Source: JBEBSD01 sp040394475 (GTDB lineage Bacteria > Bacteroidota > Bacteroidia > Cytophagales > Spirosomataceae). From it: 64,000 nt of DNA. Below, one piece after another: positions 9,081 through 15,851 of this stretch (positions are counted from its first letter, which is position 1; each line of letters starts with the position of its first letter). Location: assembly GCA_040394475.1 (NCBI GenBank), contig JBEBSD010000019.1, positions 22,337-86,336 of the forward strand. Reading direction: 5' to 3'. The notes below the pieces were generated by a model. The model was not told the origin of the DNA, made no database searches, and worked only from the letters and a program-made list of their open reading frames with translations. Made by a program: the position numbers and the translations under genes.

Positions 9081-10526
9081 ATGTCTATGTCAGTGAAAAC
9101 ACCTGTTACAATTGCTTACGGAGACGGTATCGGTCCTGAAATTATGGAGGCGACGCTGCGAATACTCGATGCAGCAGGCGCCCGCATTGCCCCGGAAGTG
9201 ATCGAAGTGGGTGAAAAAGTGTATCAAAGCGGGGTACCGGGCGGCATTCATGAAAGCGCCTGGGAGTCACTGCGGCGTACCAAAGTGTTTCTGAAAGCCC
9301 CGATTACCACGCCTCAGGGAGGCGGGTACAAGAGTTTGAATGTGACCACACGGACCGCCCTTGGGCTTTATGCAAATGTCCGGCCCAACCAGGCTTTTGC
9401 ACCTTTTGTCAGAACCCGGCATCCCGAACTCAACGTGGTGATCATCCGGGAAAACGAGGAAGATCTGTATACCGGGATTGAATACCGGCAAACCGCACAG
9501 ATGATTGAAACACTGAAGCTGATTTCCCGGCCTGGCTGCGAAAAAATCATCCGGTACGCGTTTGAGTATGCCCGCGCCTATCAACGGAAAAAAGTCACTT
9601 GTTTTACAAAAGACAACATTATGAAGATGAGTGACGGCTTGTTTCATAAGGTATTTGTCGAAATAGGGGCAGAATATCCCGATATAGAACAGGACCACTG
9701 GATCATTGACATCGGGTCGGCGCTGCTGGCCGACCAGCCGGAGCGCTTTGACGTGATTGTGACGCTGAATCTTTATGGAGATATTATCTCGGATATTGCT
9801 GCACAGGTGGCAGGATCGGTCGGAATGGGCGGCTCGGCGAACGTGGGAGATCAGTGCGCCATGTTTGAGGCTATTCACGGGTCTGCGCCGGACATTGCCG
9901 GCAAAGGAATTGCCAATCCGTCGGGGCTGCTGAACGGGGCGATCATGATGCTGGTCCATATCGGTCAGGGTGAAGTGGCTGCCAAAATACATAACGCCTG
10001 GTTGCGGACCATTGAAGAGGGGATTCATACAGGAGATATTTTCAAGGAGGGACTCAGTAAAGAACGTGTCGGAACCTCGGCTTTTGCAGACGCGGTTTTG
10101 CAGCGGCTCGGGCAGGATCCTCAACATTTCCGGCCAGTGAGCTATGCCGCTGCTCCCAGTCCGGTCAAGGGAGATACCTTAGCGGTCCGGAACCCCCGGA
10201 AAGAGCTCGCAGGCGTCGATATCTATCTGGATTGGCAGGGAAACGCAGGCGACCTGGGCGCAGCGCTTACACAGGCAGTTGCCGGGCTCTTTACCTTATC
10301 CGCTATTACCAACCGGGGAGCCAAAGTGTACCCCGGAGGATTTCCGGAAACTTTTTGCACCGATCACTGGAGATGCCGCTTTTTAGGAGAAAAGGGATTG
10401 GACAAAGGACAGCCGATAGCCTTGCAGAAAATCCTGCTGGAAGCTGGTTATGACGTTATTAAAACGGAAAACCTGTATTACTTCGACGACGAGCCCGGTT
10501 ATTCCGTGATCCAGGGCGATCATTGA
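9081..10526 (+). CDS. icd: NADP-dependent isocitrate dehydrogenase, long form
   Basis: A 481-residue enzyme of the TCA cycle (isocitrate to 2-oxoglutarate). The N-terminus has AYGDGIGPEIM, followed by the substrate loop SLNVTTRTALGLYANVRP, RENEEDLYTGIEYR, and the metal-binding block NLYGDIISDIAAQVAGSVG. The conserved GSAPDIAGKGIANPSG leads to the nucleotide site. About 130 residues follow the catalytic core as an extra C-terminal domain (from about residue 355), as in the longer Thermus/Rickettsia-type enzymes. ATG 9081 or 9087 are both possible starts. A terminator follows directly. Confidence 0.92.
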   Translation: MSMSVKTPVTIAYGDGIGPEIMEATLRILDAAGARIAPEVIEVGEKVYQSGVPGGIHESAWESLRRTKVFLKAPITTPQGGGYKSLNVTTRTALGLYANVRPNQAFAPFVRTRHPELNVVIIRENEEDLYTGIEYRQTAQMIETLKLISRPGCEKIIRYAFEYARAYQRKKVTCFTKDNIMKMSDGLFHKVFVEIGAEYPDIEQDHWIIDIGSALLADQPERFDVIVTLNLYGDIISDIAAQVAGSVGMGGSANVGDQCAMFEAIHGSAPDIAGKGIANPSGLLNGAIMMLVHIGQGEVAAKIHNAWLRTIEEGIHTGDIFKEGLSKERVGTSAFADAVLQRLGQDPQHFRPVSYAAAPSPVKGDTLAVRNPRKELAGVDIYLDWQGNAGDLGAALTQAVAGLFTLSAITNRGAKVYPGGFPETFCTDHWRCRFLGEKGLDKGQPIALQKILLEAGYDVIKTENLYYFDDEPGYSVIQGDH

Positions 10527-10537
10527 ACAGGTGGCGG

Positions 10538-10574
10538 AAAAGGGCAGGTAACGGCAGTCGGCACCTGCCCTTTT
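10538..10574 (+). terminator. Rho-independent terminator after icd
   Basis: AAAAGGGCAGGT is mirrored by ACCTGCCCTTTT around a 13-nt loop, starting 12 bp after the stop codon. The A/T-rich outer arms would let it work in either direction. Confidence 0.8.
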
Positions 10575-10741
10575 CATAAAATTGGCAACGCCCCTGCCAC
10601 GTCTTATAAAAAACCTTCGTAATTTGTAAGGAATTCCGTTTCGAGACGTTAAATTATAATAAAATTTGAACCTTTTACCCGTAACCGGACTCCTTTATCC
10701 GACAGGTGAAAAGAGTTGAGGCATTTCTGGAAATCAAGTAT

Positions 10742-12739
10742 ATGAAAAAAAAGCTGCGGATTGTTGCCGCCTCCTTTACGATCGTCGGTGTAATTCTGGG
10801 GCTGTCGGCATGTAATTCGGCCAGGCAGATGTATACCTCCGGTATCAAAAAATTTGGAAACGGGGAGTATGACCTGGCGATAAAAGATTTGAGCAAGGCG
10901 CTGGAAGCAAATTATGAGGCGGGAAGTGCTAATTTCTATATTGCCGAATCGTACCGGCTTTCCAACCGGTTTAAAGAAGCGCTGCCGTATTGGAAGAAAG
11001 TCCTGGAAAATGACCCCGACAATGCAGACGCGCGGTTTCAGTATGCGTATACGTTAAAGACCATCGGCGATTATAGCGAGGCCCTGGAACAATTCCGGCA
11101 GGTAGCCGTTGCCGCTAAAAGCGCGGATGTTCTGAAAGAAAGGGCTTCAAGAGAAGTGGAAATCCTGAAAATAATGGACCGGGTGGCCATTCAGAAAGTG
11201 GCGTATGAGATCGTGAATGTCCCGCTGAATACGGACGCTGCCGAATTTGCTCCGGCGGTGCTGAACCAGGAACTGGTAGTGTCCATGTCGCGTAAGGAAG
11301 CGGTTTATAAGAGCAACGGGCAACCGATGCTCGGGATTTATAAAGTGAAGATTGCAGACGATCCTGCGGAAACCACGGGGAATCCGGCACTTTTCAGCAG
11401 TACGATCTTTGACGCCAACGCCAACGAAGGGTCCCCGGCATTCACACCGGACGGGAAAACCGTGGTGTTTGCGAGAGGGAATACCGGTAAAAAAAGAGGA
11501 AATGCCGATGTGAAGCTGTATATGTCACGGCTCGTAAATGACCAATGGAGCGAGCCCCGTTACCTGCCTGTCAACGATTCGTTGTCGTGGGACGGTTCTC
11601 CCGCCTTTTCGAGAGATGGTAAAACGCTGTATTTTGCCTCTAATCGCCCGGGTGGCGTGGGGGGAATTGATATTTACCGTACCAATATGGACGCTTCCGG
11701 AAGGTTCAGCAAGCCCGTCAACATGGGTGGGGATATCAATACGGCGGGAGATGAAATGTTTCCCTACGTCGGACCCGATAACCGCTTGTACTTCGCATCG
11801 GACGGACATCCTGGTCTGGGAAAACTGGATCTTTTTGTGGCCACCCGTTCACAGGGGGTGATTGCTGTCGAAAACATGGGAGTGCCGTTTAATTCACCGC
11901 AAGACGATTTCGGATTGGTATTTTATGAAGAAGAAAGCGGTTTCTTTTCGTCTAACCGGGACGGAGGAAAAGGAGACGATGATATTTACTATTTCTATAT
12001 GCCGGAAGCCGAAGAGGCAGACGAACCAAAACCCGAGCCTGAAGATCCGCGTTATGTCAATGGTGAACTGAAGGTGATCCGTTATTTCCTGGCCGGGGAT
12101 GTCCTGACCGGATTACCGGAAAGTACGCCCCTGGATTCGGCTTTTGTAAGGATCATGCCAGACACGGCGGATGTCGCGCTGGAGCGTATGCCCACCGATG
12201 AGCAGGGGAAATTTGGAAAATACCGGCTGGAGGAAGGGAAATCCTATGTGTTGCTGGCCGAACGGAAGGGGTATATCAGCAAGCGGATGCCGTTTACGAT
12301 GGCCGGGAAAAGTATCCCGCTGATTTTTCTGAATAAGGCCGAAACGGATACAACCTACCAGGTTACGATCAGGCTGGATAAAATGGAGCTGAACAGGACC
12401 TTCGCGCTTGACAATATCTACTACGATCTGGATAAATACGCGATTCGGGCAGATGCCGCACCGGAATTGGATAAACTGGTACAGCTGCTGAAGGATAATC
12501 CTACCATGCAGATAGAACTGAGCTCTCACACGGATGCACGGGCCTCTGATGCGTATAATATGACCTTGTCGCAACGGCGGGCAGAATCGGTGGTGAATTA
12601 TTTGTCAGAAAAGGGAATTGAACCTGAACGCATGGAGGCAAAGGGGTATGGCGAACGGAACCTGCTGATCCGGAATGCGAAAACAGAAGAGGAACATCAA
12701 CGCAACCGGAGGACGGAGTTTACGATTCTGAGTTATTGA
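10742..12739 (+). CDS. PorE-like OmpA/PD40/TPR outer-membrane lipoprotein
   Basis: A 665-residue lipoprotein. The lipobox LSAC places the lipidated Cys at residue 24 when ATG 10742 (MKKKLRIV) is used; the upstream in-frame ATG at 10706 would bury the signal. Domain order: TPR repeats (about 30-140), a PD40/WD-like beta-propeller (about 200-430, with repeated SPAFTPDGKTVVF and SPAFSRDGKTLYFASNRPGG), a carboxypeptidase-regulatory-like domain (about 450-540), and a C-terminal OmpA peptidoglycan-binding domain (about 555-665, SSHTDARASDAYNMTLSQRR). This is the architecture of PorE, the T9SS protein of Porphyromonas thought to anchor the secretion machine to peptidoglycan. Several T9SS cargo genes in the window fit this reading. 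Other members of this OmpA family exist, so the exact role is inferred. Confidence 0.8.
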   Translation: MKKKLRIVAASFTIVGVILGLSACNSARQMYTSGIKKFGNGEYDLAIKDLSKALEANYEAGSANFYIAESYRLSNRFKEALPYWKKVLENDPDNADARFQYAYTLKTIGDYSEALEQFRQVAVAAKSADVLKERASREVEILKIMDRVAIQKVAYEIVNVPLNTDAAEFAPAVLNQELVVSMSRKEAVYKSNGQPMLGIYKVKIADDPAETTGNPALFSSTIFDANANEGSPAFTPDGKTVVFARGNTGKKRGNADVKLYMSRLVNDQWSEPRYLPVNDSLSWDGSPAFSRDGKTLYFASNRPGGVGGIDIYRTNMDASGRFSKPVNMGGDINTAGDEMFPYVGPDNRLYFASDGHPGLGKLDLFVATRSQGVIAVENMGVPFNSPQDDFGLVFYEEESGFFSSNRDGGKGDDDIYYFYMPEAEEADEPKPEPEDPRYVNGELKVIRYFLAGDVLTGLPESTPLDSAFVRIMPDTADVALERMPTDEQGKFGKYRLEEGKSYVLLAERKGYISKRMPFTMAGKSIPLIFLNKAETDTTYQVTIRLDKMELNRTFALDNIYYDLDKYAIRADAAPELDKLVQLLKDNPTMQIELSSHTDARASDAYNMTLSQRRAESVVNYLSEKGIEPERMEAKGYGERNLLIRNAKTEEEHQRNRRTEFTILSY

Positions 12740-12910
12740 AGGGGTTTTAGGTATTAGGTTTTAGGTTTTAGGGGGCTGTCGGTTATCAGCTGTCGGAAGT
12801 GTGAGGGTAACCGGCATGAGACACAGGATACGATGGGTGAGCTGAGTCGAACCCAGGAGCTGGCACTCAGCCGCCGCCCATTCCCCGTTCCCTATTGCCC
12901 ATTCCCCCAC
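12740..12910. repeat. Short-motif intergenic repeat tract A
   Basis: The tract contains TTAGGTATTAGGTTTTAGGTT just after the stop, then GGCTGTCGGTTATCAGCTGTCGG, a GAGTCGAACCCAG segment, and stacked CCCATTCCCC-type words. The same word families recur at 15460-15800, 30098-30235 and 61085-61150. Confidence 0.6.
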
Positions 12911-12928
12911 ATACAGCAATCGGCTTTC

Positions 12929-14104
12929 CTACGGGTTGAAATTTTCAAAATCGATCTCCAGATGCCTTGCTACTTCGGGCACCCAGCGGTTTTGCACGAA
13001 ATCTACATGATCCGGATGCAGGTTATACGCCTCATAGGCAGCGGAGTCCCGGAAGATCATTGAAAAGCCATAGGTGAAATCATTTTTCGGACTGACCTGA
13101 TCGTACGCCTGAAACGACTGCACGACGGGAATAGCGCTCAGGATGCGTCTACCGTCTTCCATAAATCTGCGGGCTTCTTCGGATCCTTTTTCATGCCTGA
13201 GGTCAAATATAACCATGTGTTTGACTCCTTCCAGGAACGGATGCTGTGCAGAGGTTTCCGGAGGTGCCTCACCATTGGAAATGGCATTGAAATACTCCAA
13301 ACCGGCTTTCACGTCAGCAAGATTGTCCCACCAGTTGGCTTCTTGTTCGATGTAAACGTAGCCGTCAAACCGTTGCCGCTTTAATTCGGCGGCGGTTTCT
13401 TTAAAATCGATCACGCCTTTTCCGATCACCACGTATTCTGCCTTTAATTCGTCTGCACGGGCCACATCCTTAAGATGTACGCTGATTAATTTCCCTTCCA
13501 GGGATTTCAGGGCGGCTACCGGGTCCAGGCCGCTGCGGGTCCAGTGTCCGATGTCCCCGCAGGCTCCCAGGTGTGGCCGGCCCTCACTGGCCTTGAGCAC
13601 GCTGTCGGGATGCCAGTAATAGCTTTCTCCTTTGGCATGCTGATGCAGTGCGGTCCGGATGCCGTATACAGCGCCCAGGCTGTCCAGTAAATCCCATTCA
13701 TCCGGCCGGGGCTCACTGACGAAAAAAGACACGCCGAGTTTTTTGCCGAGCTCAAAATAGTGCAGCCATTGTTCCGGGGTTTTGGCGTCTCCGACATAAA
13801 TGGAAGGCATCTGCAGGTTTTTTTCGTCGAGCAACGCCTTTATGCGGATGACATCGTCGTCCGTAAGCAATGAAAAAGTCTTATTGTCAAAAGCGTCGCC
13901 CAACTGATGAAAGGAAAAACCCTCCACATAGCGGAGTCCGGCACTATCGGCCTTTTCCAGCGTTTGAGGGAACGGGAATTTATTGAACGAGTAAAGGGCC
14001 ACACCCATTTTCCAGGGAACGGTCGTTTCTTCCACTTTTTTTGTACAGCTGCTGATGCATAAAAGTGTCAGAAGCAGCGCGTAACAGGATGTTTTGTTTT
14101 GCAT
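12929..14104 (-). CDS. Sugar phosphate isomerase/epimerase (TIM barrel) fused to a Dabb domain, lipoprotein
   Basis: A 391-residue exported protein with a lipobox-like CISSC (Cys-20). Residues about 35-275 look like an AP-endonuclease-2/xylose-isomerase-like TIM barrel: ALYSFNKFPFPQTLEKADSAG at the start (shown in part elsewhere), HQHAKGE, CGDIGHWTRSG and SVHLKDV supply the expected metal-site His, Asp and Glu residues. Residues about 285-391 form a stress-responsive A/B-barrel (Dabb) domain, beginning VKHMVIFDLRHE and ending with a typical PDHVDFVQNRWVPE block. The gene follows the Gfo/Idh/MocA oxidoreductase by 40 bp and is probably in its operon. The substrate is unknown, but isomerase/epimerase-oxidoreductase pairs usually process modified sugars. 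Confidence 0.8.
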   Translation of the reverse strand: MQNKTSCYALLLTLLCISSCTKKVEETTVPWKMGVALYSFNKFPFPQTLEKADSAGLRYVEGFSFHQLGDAFDNKTFSLLTDDDVIRIKALLDEKNLQMPSIYVGDAKTPEQWLHYFELGKKLGVSFFVSEPRPDEWDLLDSLGAVYGIRTALHQHAKGESYYWHPDSVLKASEGRPHLGACGDIGHWTRSGLDPVAALKSLEGKLISVHLKDVARADELKAEYVVIGKGVIDFKETAAELKRQRFDGYVYIEQEANWWDNLADVKAGLEYFNAISNGEAPPETSAQHPFLEGVKHMVIFDLRHEKGSEEARRFMEDGRRILSAIPVVQSFQAYDQVSPKNDFTYGFSMIFRDSAAYEAYNLHPDHVDFVQNRWVPEVARHLEIDFENFNP

Positions 14105-14144
14105 AAAGATAGTTGATTGGTAAGGCGCAGGGATGAAAGGCTAC

Positions 14145-15428
14145 TTACAGCAGGTTCCATTTTTTACGGGGTTTGCGGTGCAGCAACTTGTTTGCAGCTC
14201 TTTCTCCGACAAATTTTTCCTTTTCCGCATTCCACTCCAATGGTTTTCCGAGCCGATACGAAATAAGCCCCAGGTGCATGGGGAGCGTCATCTGGCGGGC
14301 ATACTCGAGATTGGACTCGGGTTGGGTGCGTGATTTGACGGCGTCCACAAAGTTTTGCTGATGTCCCGGGGAGCGCTGCAAGGTTTGCGGGACCGTGGTA
14401 AGATCGGTGAGTTTCTCGCCATTGATCGTTATTTCCCGCTTTCCGTAATCGCAGACAAGCATCCCTTTGTCTCCTTCAAAACAGGCGCCTATCCCCATTT
14501 TTTCGGCGCCGGGTATGGCCGGTGGAGCGGTGGTCCAGTTGATCGTTAAGCCGTCGAATTCGTAATCGACGTCGAGCCATTTGGGGGCGTTGGCAATCCC
14601 TTCCGGCGCTTCGCCGCGGGCGTGAATACGCCTGAGTCCTTTCGGTTGCAGCGACCAGAAAGCCACATCGGCAATGTGGCACCAGAAGTCGGCAAACATC
14701 CCACCGGAATATTCCAGGAAATAACGGTAGTTGAAATGGCATTTTTCAGGAATATATTCCGTAAAGGGCGCCGGACCCAGCCACATATCCCAGTCGAGGG
14801 TAGCCGGCACCGCCTGAGGTTTAGGGCTGCCCAGTTCGGGAGCGCCCCCGGTTTTCCAGAGTTTGACCGTTTTAACAGTTCCTATACTTCCCGACTGCAC
14901 CAGCTCTACGACCCGGTGGAAATTATCGCTGGCGTGAATCTGGTTCCCCATCTGGAACACCCGGTTATGCTTTTTCAGATAATGAAGCATGGTTTGCCCC
15001 TCTTTCACATCGTACGACAGCGGTTTTTCGCCATAAACATCTTTTCCCGCATCGAAGGCCAGGCAGGCGATCTGACTATGCCAGTGATCGGGAGTGGCAC
15101 AGGTAATGGCATCAATGTCATTCCGTTCAAGAATACGGCGGAAGTCAGTATAGGTCGCGACATTACGACCGGGCTGCAGGGTTTGCAGCTTCTTCAGGGT
15201 ATCACCCAGGCGGACCTGGTCTACATCGCAAAGGGCGGCTATTTCTACTTCCGGGAGATTGGCAAACCAGTTCATGTGAGCGTTTCCCATACCGCCCAGC
15301 CCGATATGTGCCACCCGGAGGCGGTCGCTTGCCCGTACTTTGCCATAAAGAGAGGGCATAATGGAAAAGCCCAGTGCACTGAGGGCTGATTGTTTAAGAA
15401 AGGTACGCCTGCTGGAATTGTGTTTCAT
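14145..15428 (-). CDS. Gfo/Idh/MocA family oxidoreductase with Tat-type signal
   Basis: A 427-residue NAD(P)-dependent oxidoreductase. The N-terminus SRRTFLKQSALSALGFS is a twin-arginine-type export signal, common in exported members of this family in Bacteroidota and Planctomycetes. It is followed by a Rossmann fold (RVAHIGLGGMGNAHMNW) and the conserved EKPLSYDVKEG segment. The C-terminal domain shows GGMFADFWCHIADVAFW, with the His that usually sits at the active site. The gene probably opens an operon with the downstream TIM-barrel/Dabb gene. The substrate is likely a sugar or sugar derivative handled in the periplasm. Confidence 0.88.
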   Translation of the reverse strand: MKHNSSRRTFLKQSALSALGFSIMPSLYGKVRASDRLRVAHIGLGGMGNAHMNWFANLPEVEIAALCDVDQVRLGDTLKKLQTLQPGRNVATYTDFRRILERNDIDAITCATPDHWHSQIACLAFDAGKDVYGEKPLSYDVKEGQTMLHYLKKHNRVFQMGNQIHASDNFHRVVELVQSGSIGTVKTVKLWKTGGAPELGSPKPQAVPATLDWDMWLGPAPFTEYIPEKCHFNYRYFLEYSGGMFADFWCHIADVAFWSLQPKGLRRIHARGEAPEGIANAPKWLDVDYEFDGLTINWTTAPPAIPGAEKMGIGACFEGDKGMLVCDYGKREITINGEKLTDLTTVPQTLQRSPGHQQNFVDAVKSRTQPESNLEYARQMTLPMHLGLISYRLGKPLEWNAEKEKFVGERAANKLLHRKPRKKWNLL

Positions 15429-15449
15429 TTGTATAGAAATTGTTGGGAT

Positions 15450-15805
15450 TTACGATTTACGATTGATTTCCGACAGCCGACAGCCGATCTCTGATAGCTG
15501 ATTTACGATTTGATTGCTGATAGCCAACTTCTGGGTTCGACTTCTGGGTTCGACTCCTGGGTTCGACTTCGCTCACCCAACCACCCAACCACCCAACCAC
15601 TCAACTACTTAACCACTCAACCACCCAACCACCCATCGTATCTTGTGTCTCGTGCCGGTTGCCGCCACACTTCCGAACGCCGATCGCTGACAGCCGATAG
15701 CTGACAGCCGATCGCTGACAGCCGATCGCTGACAGCCGATAGCCGACAGCCGATAGCTGATAGCTGATAGCTGATAGCCGATCGCTGACAGCCGACTTCC
15801 GAAAC
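15450..15805. repeat. Short-motif intergenic repeat tract B
   Basis: The gap 15429-15851 has no gene. It holds about 20 tandem and degenerate copies of an 8-16 nt word (AGCCGATAGCTGA / AGCCGATCGCTGACAG), a block of CCACCCAACCACCCAACCAC, and three copies of CTGGGTTCGACT. Apparent reading frames on the minus strand translate only into a repetitive LSAIGYQLSAIS-type peptide and are not genes. Confidence 0.85.
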
Positions 15806-15851
15806 CAAAAGCCGCCAATCCCACCTATCTACTGCCATTAACCCGGCGGTA

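Noticed and set aside
12833..12860. tRNA-like T-loop (GGTTCGACTC) and similar words at 15530-15570
   Set aside because: No cloverleaf or anticodon arm is present; the words are part of the dispersed repeats.
15609..15838. Two ~72-codon minus-strand frames with LSAIGYQLSAIS repeats
   Set aside because: They translate a short DNA repeat tract and have no start context or other domain.
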